From the NCBI GenBank assembly GCA_051646055.1, contig JBOFCM010000124.1:1-37281 (forward strand): a stretch of DNA of 37,281 nt, given 5' to 3'. Under the pieces are notes generated by a model. It was not told the DNA's origin and made no database searches. It saw nothing but the letters and a program-made list of their open reading frames with translations. Source of the DNA: JAGNZR01 sp051646055 (lineage in GTDB: Bacteria > Fusobacteriota > Fusobacteriia > Fusobacteriales > Fusobacteriaceae). Shown here piece after piece: positions 1 through 7,886 of the stretch. Position 1 is the stretch's first letter; each line of letters opens with the position of its first letter. The translations under genes were made by a program, and so were the position numbers.

Positions 1-48
1 GGCAACACGATTAAAAGTCGTGTGCTCTACCAGCTGAGCTAATGACGC
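1..48 (-). tRNA. tRNA-Lys(UUU), partial at the window edge
   Basis: Reading the minus strand from position 48, the acceptor strand GCGTCAT is followed by a D-arm of the usual GCTC..GAGC form. An anticodon stem CACGA/TCGTG then encloses the loop CTTTTAA, so the anticodon is TTT (lysine). The T-arm and 3' acceptor strand lie beyond the left edge. It follows tRNA-Gly by 5 bp and shares its promoter. Confidence 0.93.
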
Positions 49-53
49 ATATT

Positions 54-129
<76 letters not shown>

Positions 130-140
130 AGACAAGAATT

Positions 141-169
141 AGTATATCACATTATACCTATCCTGTCAA
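141..169 (-). promoter_or_regulatory. Sigma-70 type promoter of the tRNA-Gly/tRNA-Lys unit
   Basis: On the minus strand the -35 TTGACA (164-169), a 17-bp spacer and the -10 TATACT (141-146) form a near-perfect housekeeping promoter. The -10 ends 12 bp before the first base of tRNA-Gly, the expected distance for a stable-RNA promoter. Confidence 0.9.
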
Positions 170-231
170 CAAATTATCAAAAAAATATTATCAAGCTTCT
201 TACTGATTGCTAAACTTCAGTATGGCCCATT

Positions 232-2961
232 TTAAATTATTATCTCTGAAGTTAAGAAATTCTCTCTGAACTCAATCTCTTTAACAGGCTTTCCAAAAAG
301 AAATCCCTGAGCATACTCTACTCCATTTTGTTTAAGGAAATCATAATCTTCGGTTTTTTCTACCCCTTCAGCGGTTATGGTGAGCCCCATGTCTTTTATA
401 AGATTTATCAGAGAAACATAAACTTTACTCCCCTTCTCTTTCTCCTTACCCATGGAAAGAATCAGAGATCTGTCAAATTTCACTATATCTATAGGCAATA
501 ACGGAAGTATTCCAGCTGTAGAATGCCCCGCAGTAAAATCATCCAGCGAAAGGCTTATCCCCATATTTTTCAAAGTCTTTAATTTTTCAAGGGTCTCTGT
601 CATATTTTTAGATATTATACTTTCTGTTATTTCTAACTCTACATTTTTTCCAGGAATCCTATATTTTTTCAAAAGTTTTTCAAATGTTGATCCTATGTCC
701 TCATTTTCAAAAGTCTGCATAGATACATTGCATGAAAGTACAAAATCCTCCCTTATAAGCCCCAGGTCAAACCACTCTCTCAGCTGTCTTATTGAGTCTT
801 CAGCTATCTTCAAATCTATTTTATTTATTATCCCCATACTCTCTGCTATAGGTATAAAATCCACTGGAGATATCACTCCCATCTTAGGGTTTCCCCACCT
901 AGAAAGGGCTTCAGCACCAATGATTTTTTTAGAATCTACCACTGAAATTTTCGGCTGAAACACGGGATAAAATTCATCTTTCAGGCATCTTTCAATATTT
1001 TCTCTTATAAAAGTATCTTTTATATTCTTCTCTATAAACTCTTCGGTAGCTTTAAAATAACCTGTTCCCTTGAGACATTTCGCCTGATACATAGCCATAT
1101 CAGCATGTTTAAAACACCTTGCAATATCATCTTCAGTATTTTTTATACAATATCCTATACTACATGAAATCTGATGCTTTTTTAAATATGTTCTCTCATC
1201 TATCTCTTTTTTCAATTTTTTCAGCATATTTTCATGATTTTCCATGTCTATAAATGCATAATACTCATCTCCAGAAATTCTAAAAACTCTACTGTACTGA
1301 AAAAACTTTTTAAATATTTGAGCACAATATGCTATTATCTCATCTCCAACAGCATGACCATAGGTGTCGTTGGCATTTTTAAAATTATCTAAATCTATAA
1401 CTATCGCCACTCCATTATTGTCTTTCATCAATTCACAGAACTTCTCAAAACTATATCTATTTCCTAGTTTAGAGAGAGAATCCACAAAAGCCAACTCCAC
1501 CATTTTTTTAGAGTGATATATTTTATAGATTCCAAGACACAGGAGCAGAGCAAGAATTTTTAGCCACGTGGAGTATCTGGTTACCATATCTGCTTTCTGC
1601 TGGAGAAGCTCCCTCTCTTTCAGTCTGAATTCTTCTATAACACTATTTCTATCTATCAGATAGAGGAGGGATTTATCAAAAATAGTTTTTAAATCTCTAT
1701 TTTTGAGAGAAAAAGCCAAATTCATAGGAACATAATGAAATACTTCGCTACTATAATCAATTCCATCCACCAATTTGTCATCAAAGGTTAAAATGGCGCT
1801 GAGTTTTCCCCTCTTAAAATCCTTGGACATGGCTCCAATATTGGTATAGGATATAATCTCTTCAGGATGATAATATTTCTGTGCAAGATCTTCCTCTATA
1901 GAATTTTTTACTACTCCTATTTTCTCGATTTCTTCAGAAGTTAAATAATTTTTAGTATTTATTTTATAAATTTTCAGATCCATTATCTTTTTAGAGAACA
2001 GAAATCTTTTCTCCCTGCTCTCAGTTTTAGCCATGGATAGAAGATCGCTTTTTTCTGTTTTAAAAAGATTAAATATTTTTTCCCAAGAATCAAGAGGTGC
2101 ATTTACAACATTTATTTTAAAATCTAAATTTTTTGAAATTTTCTCAAGAATTATGGGGGTAAGACCAGTATATTTTTTCTCCTCTTTAAGATATGTGCTC
2201 ACCGGAGCAAATTCCTCATAGGAAACATTTATCTCCTGAAGGCTTTTTAAATATTCCCTCTCTTCCGGAGTCAGGGATCTGAGAAAAGCCCTATATCTTA
2301 TCTCTTTCTCTACTGCACTCTTGTGGTTTCCTATGGCTAATCTATACTTATTTCTCAGTATTTTATTTATCTTAGCGATATTTTCTTCCTGATTTTTATG
2401 TGCCATTATAGCTGTAGAAGGCAAAACTCCCACTCTGAATTTTGAGCTAAGACCCTGAACTAATGTTTCCGGAAGAGCAACAATCTCATTCCCGTACTCA
2501 TAAATATCATCAGTTTCAATTATTTCAGATTTTATATCTGCATTTTTCAATATCTGATCTAACACTTCCTTATAATATGTGTTTTTTAATGTAAATATTT
2601 TTTTATTCTGAAGCTGTGTTATCTCTCGAATCTCCAGGCTATTAGATCCAACATAAAAACTTTGGGAATATAGATTTTCAGAAAACAATGCCACTTCTGC
2701 CAGTGACTGAGTTCTTTCTACAGGAGCGAGCATATCCAACTCTCCTTTTTCAAACATCTCATAAAGTTCTCTCCATTCTCCTTTCACTTCTTCAACAGGA
2801 ATTTTCAATTCCTCTTTCAGAAGTCCAGAGAGGTAATCACTGAGATTTTTTTCATGGACAGTGGTCTGTGTAAACTCATTTTGGATTAGACCTATCCTTA
2901 TTTTTTCCCCTAATACAGCAGTTGATAGCGTAAGTAGAAGCAGTATAACAATCTTCTTCAT
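232..2961 (-). CDS. Membrane sensor with two periplasmic SBP domains, GGDEF and EAL
   Basis: A 909-residue cyclic-di-GMP signalling protein. The ATG at 2961 is chosen because AAGGGG lies 7 bp upstream; a GTG 15 bp earlier overlaps that site. A signal peptide (1-18) is followed by two tandem solute-binding-protein-3-like regions (about 20-220 and 240-450) and one membrane segment (466-483). A GGDEF domain follows (about 490-645), with the motif changed to SGDEY (563-567) and no RxxD inhibitory site. The EAL domain (about 665-900) keeps GAEALSRW, NVS, ELEITES, LDDF, VKFD and TAEGVE, so phosphodiesterase activity is likely; cyclase activity is less certain. By family knowledge, the paired SBP domains bind small ligands, often amino acids, and pass the signal inward. 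The gene lies downstream of the glycine reductase operon terminator and has its own promoter candidate. A link to glycine sensing is only a guess. Confidence 0.88.
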   Translation of the reverse strand: MKKIVILLLLTLSTAVLGEKIRIGLIQNEFTQTTVHEKNLSDYLSGLLKEELKIPVEEVKGEWRELYEMFEKGELDMLAPVERTQSLAEVALFSENLYSQSFYVGSNSLEIREITQLQNKKIFTLKNTYYKEVLDQILKNADIKSEIIETDDIYEYGNEIVALPETLVQGLSSKFRVGVLPSTAIMAHKNQEENIAKINKILRNKYRLAIGNHKSAVEKEIRYRAFLRSLTPEEREYLKSLQEINVSYEEFAPVSTYLKEEKKYTGLTPIILEKISKNLDFKINVVNAPLDSWEKIFNLFKTEKSDLLSMAKTESREKRFLFSKKIMDLKIYKINTKNYLTSEEIEKIGVVKNSIEEDLAQKYYHPEEIISYTNIGAMSKDFKRGKLSAILTFDDKLVDGIDYSSEVFHYVPMNLAFSLKNRDLKTIFDKSLLYLIDRNSVIEEFRLKERELLQQKADMVTRYSTWLKILALLLCLGIYKIYHSKKMVELAFVDSLSKLGNRYSFEKFCELMKDNNGVAIVIDLDNFKNANDTYGHAVGDEIIAYCAQIFKKFFQYSRVFRISGDEYYAFIDMENHENMLKKLKKEIDERTYLKKHQISCSIGYCIKNTEDDIARCFKHADMAMYQAKCLKGTGYFKATEEFIEKNIKDTFIRENIERCLKDEFYPVFQPKISVVDSKKIIGAEALSRWGNPKMGVISPVDFIPIAESMGIINKIDLKIAEDSIRQLREWFDLGLIREDFVLSCNVSMQTFENEDIGSTFEKLLKKYRIPGKNVELEITESIISKNMTETLEKLKTLKNMGISLSLDDFTAGHSTAGILPLLPIDIVKFDRSLILSMGKEKEKGSKVYVSLINLIKDMGLTITAEGVEKTEDYDFLKQNGVEYAQGFLFGKPVKEIEFRENFLTSEIII

Positions 2962-3024
2962 CAATTTCCCCTTCACATTAACAAATTTATTTTCAACTTC
3001 ATGACATAGCTGTCACCATTCTAG

Positions 3025-3054
3025 ATTTTATCACACTTTTCAAACAAAAGTAAA
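3025..3054 (-). promoter_or_regulatory. Candidate promoter of the SBP-GGDEF-EAL gene
   Basis: TTTACT (3049-3054) and TAAAAT (3025-3030) are separated by 18 bp on the minus strand, 64 bp before the ATG. An imperfect dyad TGACA/TGTCA (3002-3015) lies just downstream of the -10 and could be an operator. The match is moderate. Confidence 0.45.
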
Positions 3055-3121
3055 GTTCTTGTATAAAAATTTCACATACAACTTTTTCAATGATTTTTTC
3101 ATTTTAAAAAATCAATCAAAA

Positions 3122-3158
3122 CAAAAAAAAAGATGACCATTAATCAAAATAGTCATCT
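3122..3158 (-). terminator. Rho-independent terminator of the glycine reductase operon
   Basis: On the minus strand, 20 bp after the grdD stop, AGATGAC (3152-3158) pairs with GTCATCT (3131-3137), with extra ATT/AAT pairing in the loop. A run of nine T residues follows immediately. Confidence 0.88.
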
Positions 3159-3177
3159 CTTTCCTCTTTACCATATA

Positions 3178-4332
3178 TTATTGAGATATAAATTCTTTTT
3201 CAAGAAGTATCTTAGCAGCTCTTGAACCTTTAGCTTCATTCACAAGAACTATAGGACCTGTGCACCCCATCCCTGATTCAGCATAAATTCCAGCACCTTT
3301 AAGAACTTCAACTGCATCATCCAAATCCATTACGTCCATTCCAGAAATTTGATAAGTCACAATCTCTTTAGGAAGTTCCGCAGCTTTTGGAACTGACTCA
3401 GCTGGTTTATTGGATACTTTTATTTTTTCACAAAGCTCATCAAATTTGGCTTTTTTTACTGCTACAGTTTCCTGAGCCAATACTTTATTGTAGTTTCCAC
3501 GGACAAGATCAGCTGCATACTCAATGGCTCCTTTTACCACTGCTGCCCCAGAAGCACGGGAAACTATCATAATTTTTCTCTCATATCCGAATCCTACTCC
3601 AGGCCCATATCCGAATCCTGTGGCCTCATAACTTCCGCCAGTTGAGAAAGATGAGAACATTTTCATAAGAATATTTCCAGTCAGAGAATCACATACCATG
3701 ACATCCACACTTCCTGTGAGCAGATCGTTTCCTCTCATCAATATTCCCCCGTCGGCTCTTCCAGAAGTTCCAAAGTTTATACCATAACCATTTCCAGCTA
3801 AGGTCTTCAGAGCTCTCTCTACAGCTTTTGCTCCATCTACATTGAGTATTCCAACTGTAGGATTCTCTATTCCGCAGGCTTTTGCTACAATATTTCCATA
3901 TACAGCATTTTTCACCATAGCTTCTGTTTTGTCAGTGGAAGATGTTCCAGTTGTAGTGGCTATGAAAAGCTCACGTCCTTTTGCAGGAGATATAACTCTT
4001 CCCACTGTTGAAACTCCTATTGGAAAATTATAGTGCATAGTTACACAGGCATCTATCTCAACTTTATCAAGTAGTTCCTCCATAATATTATGTGCCTCAT
4101 TTTCACATTCTGTCTCATGGGTAACTAATCCCGTCTCATTTTTAGGTCCTATGAGGATAACTTCTATACCTGGGTTTCTAGCTGCCATTCGGGCAGCAGA
4201 TAGCATGTTTTCTACTCCATGTTCACTCCCAAGAGTTGTAATTCCTATCTTTACTTTTTTTCCACTGATTTTTCCCTCAATATAGTCAGCGGCTTCTAGA
4301 AAAGTTTCTCCGACTAATTTTTTTATATCCAT
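3178..4332 (-). CDS. grdD: Glycine reductase complex component C, subunit beta (GrdD)
   Basis: A 384-residue PlsX-like acyltransferase subunit. With GrdC it takes the Se-carboxymethyl/ketene-level acetyl group from selenoprotein A and releases it as acetyl phosphate. The C-terminal GMGCTGP contains the cysteine (Cys357) that corresponds to the acetyl-thioester cysteine known from Eubacterium acidaminophilum GrdD. The central glycine-rich stretches (TGTSSTDKTEAMVKNA, FGYGPGVGFGYE) are typical of the family. The ATG at 4332 is used; a TTG just before it is in frame, but GGAGGA spacing favours the ATG. It starts 11 bp after grdC and is the last gene of the operon, followed by a strong terminator. 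Confidence 0.95.
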   Translation of the reverse strand: MDIKKLVGETFLEAADYIEGKISGKKVKIGITTLGSEHGVENMLSAARMAARNPGIEVILIGPKNETGLVTHETECENEAHNIMEELLDKVEIDACVTMHYNFPIGVSTVGRVISPAKGRELFIATTTGTSSTDKTEAMVKNAVYGNIVAKACGIENPTVGILNVDGAKAVERALKTLAGNGYGINFGTSGRADGGILMRGNDLLTGSVDVMVCDSLTGNILMKMFSSFSTGGSYEATGFGYGPGVGFGYERKIMIVSRASGAAVVKGAIEYAADLVRGNYNKVLAQETVAVKKAKFDELCEKIKVSNKPAESVPKAAELPKEIVTYQISGMDVMDLDDAVEVLKGAGIYAESGMGCTGPIVLVNEAKGSRAAKILLEKEFISQ

Positions 4333-4343
4333 CAAAACTCCTC

Positions 4344-5885
4344 CTATTTTCCTAAAAGTTGAGCTGCAAACTCTCTCATAGCTTCAGCAACTGCTTTTTT
4401 GATTTCTCCATTTATATCAGAATTTTCTCCTGTTTTTTCAGCTGTAACCCCAGTATTTCTCTCTAAAATAATCGATACACCATCAAACAGATTTGTCATT
4501 CTTCCTAAGAAAAGCGATCCTTTTCCAACAATCATAGCTCTATTCATATTTCCAGTTGTCAAGTCATCTATAGCAAATCCTAAATATGGAGCTCCTGATG
4601 GAATATGTCCTTGAGTTGGAGCCCATCCTGGCATTCCATGTTTTTCCATAAATTCATTGATTGCCCCTCTATCCATATCGCCTCTTTTTACTCCAATAGC
4701 GGCTATCATCTTATAGTTACCTTCTGGAACATCTCCTGCTCCTGCTGGTTTTGTAACATCTGGATTTTGCATTTCCACTGAATACTTATCCACATCTGTA
4801 ACTTTTAATCCAGCTTTTTCAAGTGGCATAGAAATAAGGGCATTCATAACAGCTTGAGGTGATGATCCAGTTCCCACTGTATGTTTTCCTACCAAATCAG
4901 TTCTGATGATTGGATTAACTCCATCATTTTTAGAAATTAAAACTGCAAATGCTCCAAGAACATCTTCTAAAATTGGAAGTCCTTTCTTCACATGATCTTT
5001 ACCGTTCATTCCAAGTTTAGCTGTAGCTCCTCCTGCAACTATAACAACATTGTCATAAGTTCCAGCTTGAACCATAGATGCAGCAGTTATAAGCGAGTGA
5101 GTAGGTGCAGCACAGAATCCTCTGATATCGCAACCAGTAGCATTTGTGGCATCACAAAGTTCAGCTATAGCCTTAGCGAAGTTACCTCCACCTCTCTGAT
5201 TCATATCTCCACAAGCTTCCTCTGAACACTCGATTACAAAATCTACATCTGCAGGATTAAGTCCAGATTTTGAAATAAGGTTTCTGAAAGCTATGATTCC
5301 AGAGGCTTTTACCACAAGATTTTCAAATATTACATGGGCATTTAGGTTTACATCTACATCATGGGCTTTTTTTACACATCCAACTAGCACGTCATCTTGA
5401 TACATTGGTTCTGCATGCTCTTCATTTACAGCTTTTTCTATTTCAGCAGGATTAACTCCAGTAAGTTTTTCTAAATCTTTAGGATAGAACAGATCTGAAC
5501 CTGTACATCTCTCTTTTATTGCTGCAGCAAATTTTTCTTCAAGAATCACAAGTCCGAATACGTCAGAAATTTTTATCATTGCGATAAATTCATCTTGAGG
5601 AACTATCTCTCCCATTTTTCCATGTCTTTTAGCTTCTACTTTTACATCCATCCAAGTTTTTCCAAGAGCTTTCAGTTCTTCTGGATGGATATTTCCTATA
5701 TATGTTTGGTTAGGTGCATAAGCTAAAACATCTTCATAACTTCTGTATGAATCTCTTATATTTTTTAAGTACTCAGATTCTGGATTTACAATAGCCTCTG
5801 TAGTTTGAGTCGTTCCGTTGTGTAATATCATATCAGGTGTGTGCACTAAGGCATAGGCAGCACTTTTCAAAACTGGATAATTCAT
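4344..5885 (-). CDS. grdC: Glycine reductase complex component C, subunit alpha (GrdC)
   Basis: A 513-residue protein of the thiolase/KAS III fold, the large subunit of component C, which transfers the acetyl group from the selenoprotein A adduct towards acetyl phosphate. The N-terminus (MNYPVLKSAAYALVHTPDM) and the segment DIRGFCAAPTHSLITAAS, with its KAS-like cysteine, are characteristic. The start is ATG 5885: a GTG 12 bp upstream is part of the GTGGAGGG ribosome binding site. It is separated from grdB by 122 bp, the widest gap in the operon, which holds two hairpins. That suggests the C component is made at a different level from A and B. Confidence 0.95.
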   Translation of the reverse strand: MNYPVLKSAAYALVHTPDMILHNGTTQTTEAIVNPESEYLKNIRDSYRSYEDVLAYAPNQTYIGNIHPEELKALGKTWMDVKVEAKRHGKMGEIVPQDEFIAMIKISDVFGLVILEEKFAAAIKERCTGSDLFYPKDLEKLTGVNPAEIEKAVNEEHAEPMYQDDVLVGCVKKAHDVDVNLNAHVIFENLVVKASGIIAFRNLISKSGLNPADVDFVIECSEEACGDMNQRGGGNFAKAIAELCDATNATGCDIRGFCAAPTHSLITAASMVQAGTYDNVVIVAGGATAKLGMNGKDHVKKGLPILEDVLGAFAVLISKNDGVNPIIRTDLVGKHTVGTGSSPQAVMNALISMPLEKAGLKVTDVDKYSVEMQNPDVTKPAGAGDVPEGNYKMIAAIGVKRGDMDRGAINEFMEKHGMPGWAPTQGHIPSGAPYLGFAIDDLTTGNMNRAMIVGKGSLFLGRMTNLFDGVSIILERNTGVTAEKTGENSDINGEIKKAVAEAMREFAAQLLGK

Positions 5886-5933
5886 TTTTCCCTCCACTTT
5901 TTAATCATAATTTTCCCCTACAAAATCTTACCT

Positions 5934-5977
5934 AAAAAAATGCCTGAGAAGTGAGACACTTCTCTACTCCTCAAGCA
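5934..5977 (-). terminator. Terminator-like or attenuator hairpin between grdB and grdC
   Basis: On the minus strand GAGAAGTG (5957-5964) pairs perfectly with CACTTCTC (5946-5953) around a three-base loop. Seven T residues follow a short AGGCA. An alternative outer pairing, TGCTTGAG (5970-5977) with CTCAGGCA (5941-5948), overlaps the inner stem, so two folds compete. No clear promoter follows before grdC, so grdC and grdD probably depend on readthrough. Confidence 0.65.
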
Positions 5978-5985
5978 TATCAGTT

Positions 5986-6008
5986 ATTTCAAAAACACTT
6001 TTTGAAAT
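5986..6008 (-). repeat. Perfect 10-bp inverted repeat at the grdB stop codon
   Basis: ATTTCAAAAA (5986-5995) and TTTTTGAAAT (5999-6008) are exact inverted copies around three bases, overlapping the first base of the grdB stop codon. The stem is AT-rich. It could protect or help end the upstream message, acting with the second hairpin that follows. Confidence 0.6.
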
Positions 6009-7297
6009 TATTTGTCAAATACAGTTTGCTCAGTAACTTCTGTCTGAAGAGCTCTTATAGACTTCATAACAATCTCTCTTCTCAGTTTTTTCTCCTCTGC
6101 TTCATCCAATGCTGGATTTCCTAGAGGGAATGGAATTGCTACTGCCGGAACTATTCTGTTAGCTCCAACTGTTTGTGAAATCGGTACAACTGTAGCGATA
6201 TGCACAACTGGAATTCCTGTTGCTTCTATTGATTTTACCATCGTTGCTCCGCAACGAGTACAAGTTCCTCAAGTGGACGTCAGTATAACTGCGTCAACTC
6301 CATCAGCAACTAGTTTCCCTGCAAACTCTGTGGCAAAAGCTTTAGAATTTTTAACTGAAGTTCCATTTCCTACTGTTGTATAGTAGTAAGGGTATATCTC
6401 ACCTATTATTCCCTCAGCCTTAAGATCTTTCATTACATCTACTGGTACAACTCTGTTTGGATTTGCATTGGCATAAACAGGGTCATAACCTCCATGGGCA
6501 GTTTCTCCCATGTCATCTATAGAATACTCTCCGTACTTAGTAGCTGAAGAGGCTTCTATTCTCTCTGGGTTTCCTTTTGGAACTATCCCTCCTGAAGTTA
6601 CAAGGGCTATTTTAGCGTTTTTCATATCTTTTACAGCTTTTCCTGGCTCAACTCTGTCAAAACTTGGCATTGGATACTCAGTTACAAAGTGAAGACTATT
6701 CAGCTTTTTAACTAACATATCTGCGGCTCTCTCCGCTCCCACTTTTTCTGCAAAGTAATTCTTTCTGATACCTCTCACGTGGTATCCTTCCTCTTCCGGA
6801 GATAAAATTTCTTCTCCATGCGCCATTTTAAGAGCTAGCTTAACCATTACTGGAGCTGCCTCTCTCATTCCTGCAGCTGAATCTTTAGTTGCTACTATAT
6901 GTAGATCCTTTCTAAACATATCTACACCTGGATTTTCCACATACATTGCAGTAAGTACAGGAATCCCTAATTCCTCTTTTACCATTTTAGCTATCGTTCC
7001 ACATGCAGCACCATATCTTCCAGCATTGAAAGCAGGTCCCGCTATAAATAGATCAGCTTTTGCTTCTCTAATCATATCCATAATTATTTTTTTTGCTTCT
7101 TCCAAATTCTCATTGAAGAAAGAATCTCCACAGATAATAGTATTAACTATTTCTGCCTCATCTTTGAATTGAGCTTGAAGAGCTGTTCCAGGTCCTTTTG
7201 CACCAGCGATCATCTCTGGTCTGAAATCTGCTTTCTCTTCTCCCCCAATACCTCCAAAGAATTGATTAATATAATGAACAACTCTTAATTTTGCCAT
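6008..7297 (-). CDS. grdB: Glycine reductase component B selenoprotein (GrdB), UGA = Sec
   Basis: A 429-residue substrate-specific selenoprotein of glycine reductase. It binds glycine, as a Schiff base on the GrdE-derived pyruvoyl partner, and attacks it with selenocysteine to pass a carboxymethyl group to selenoprotein A. Reading stops at TGA 6269-6271, but the frame continues after it as U-G-T-C-T-R-C (Sec343), the family UxxCxxC motif, then runs to a TAA at 6008-6010. It is therefore a selenoprotein and not two genes or a pseudogene. The N-terminus VVHYINQFFGGIGGEEKAD is typical. A 7-bp hairpin lies 11 nt after the UGA (see the SECIS entry). GGAG precedes the ATG. The insertion machinery (selA, selB, selC, selD) is outside this window. 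Confidence 0.96.
6241..6271 (-). promoter_or_regulatory. SECIS element of grdB (UGA plus stem-loop)
   Basis: The UGA (6269-6271) is followed by 11 nt and then by TCGTTGC (6251-6257), loop GGA (6248-6250) and GCAACGA (6241-6247): a perfect 7-bp stem. Spacing, short apical loop and a G as the first loop base fit the published bacterial SECIS consensus. SelB binding is inferred. Confidence 0.8.
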
Positions 7298-7363
7298 TTT
7301 ATTACTCCTTATTCCCCTAAATTTTTAAAGTATTAGTTTCTGTGTCTATAATGTCCAAGCAAA

Positions 7364-7840
7364 TTATAAAAATTTGCAATGCTCAGTTCTGATTTTATTC
7401 ATCTCTCCTGAAATTTCATTTACATCTAGAACCATTTCCATCATTCCAACCTGTTCATCATAAACAGCTGGATCTACTGAGTTTTTAAACTCCTCTTCCA
7501 GTGCATGGTAAGTAGTAAGTCCTAACTCTACTCCTGCTAGAGCTCCTGCATATGTAGGATCTCCTATTGTTACAGTTTCAGCAGCAAGTCCTGCCGCTTC
7601 TGCTTCCGCAGCTCCGAAAACAACCACTATGTTTTCTGCTCCGTGCTCATCAACTAATGCTTTAATTCTCTTCTGATTTTCCAAATCCATGGAACCTGCA
7701 GCCGTTCAGACAAAGCATTCTGTAGCAGCAAACATAACTTGCGTATTTGCAGCTGTTTCAACACATTCTTTTATTGCTTCACCAGGAATTCCATCTCTAT
7801 CCCCAATGATAACAACTTTTTTATTATCAAAAATGTTCAT
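7364..7840 (-). CDS. grdA: Glycine reductase selenoprotein A (GrdA), UGA = Sec
   Basis: A 158-residue selenoprotein that carries the carboxymethyl group between component B and component C and is re-reduced by thioredoxin. The real start is ATG 7840 behind GGAGGATACA. The frame meets TGA at 7706-7708 (Sec45) inside CFVUTAAGSMDLENQ, the diagnostic GrdA signature with its redox cysteine two residues before Sec. A shorter reading from the internal ATG after the TGA would lose the N-terminus VVIIGDRDGIPGEAIKECVE and the active site. The C-terminal part AAEAEAAGLAAETVTIGDPTYAGALAGVELGL is also typical. It sits between grdE (46 bp) and grdB (66 bp). Confidence 0.97.
7679..7708 (-). promoter_or_regulatory. 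Candidate SECIS element of grdA
   Basis: After UGA (7706-7708) and 11 nt, TTCCA (7690-7694) pairs with TGGAA (7679-7683) around the loop TGGATT (7684-7689). The loop begins 16 nt after the UGA and has G at its second base, which just meets the bacterial SECIS consensus. The 5-bp stem is weaker than that of grdB. Confidence 0.55.
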
Positions 7841-7886
7841 TGTATCCTCCCAATTTTTATTTTGTATTTTGTATTCTAAATATTTA

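Noticed and set aside
452..958. A 168-codon plus-strand frame opposite the GGDEF-EAL gene
   Set aside because: It is antisense to the conserved EAL domain and shows no ribosome site or family motif.
6008..7297. grdB as two separate genes or a frameshifted pseudogene
   Set aside because: The in-frame TGA falls at the family selenocysteine position (UGTCTRC), the frame continues with conserved sequence, and a SECIS-like hairpin follows.
7364..7690. A 108-residue gene starting at the ATG after the grdA UGA
   Set aside because: That ATG lacks a ribosome site, and the upstream frame adds the conserved N-terminus and CFVU motif behind GGAGGATACA.
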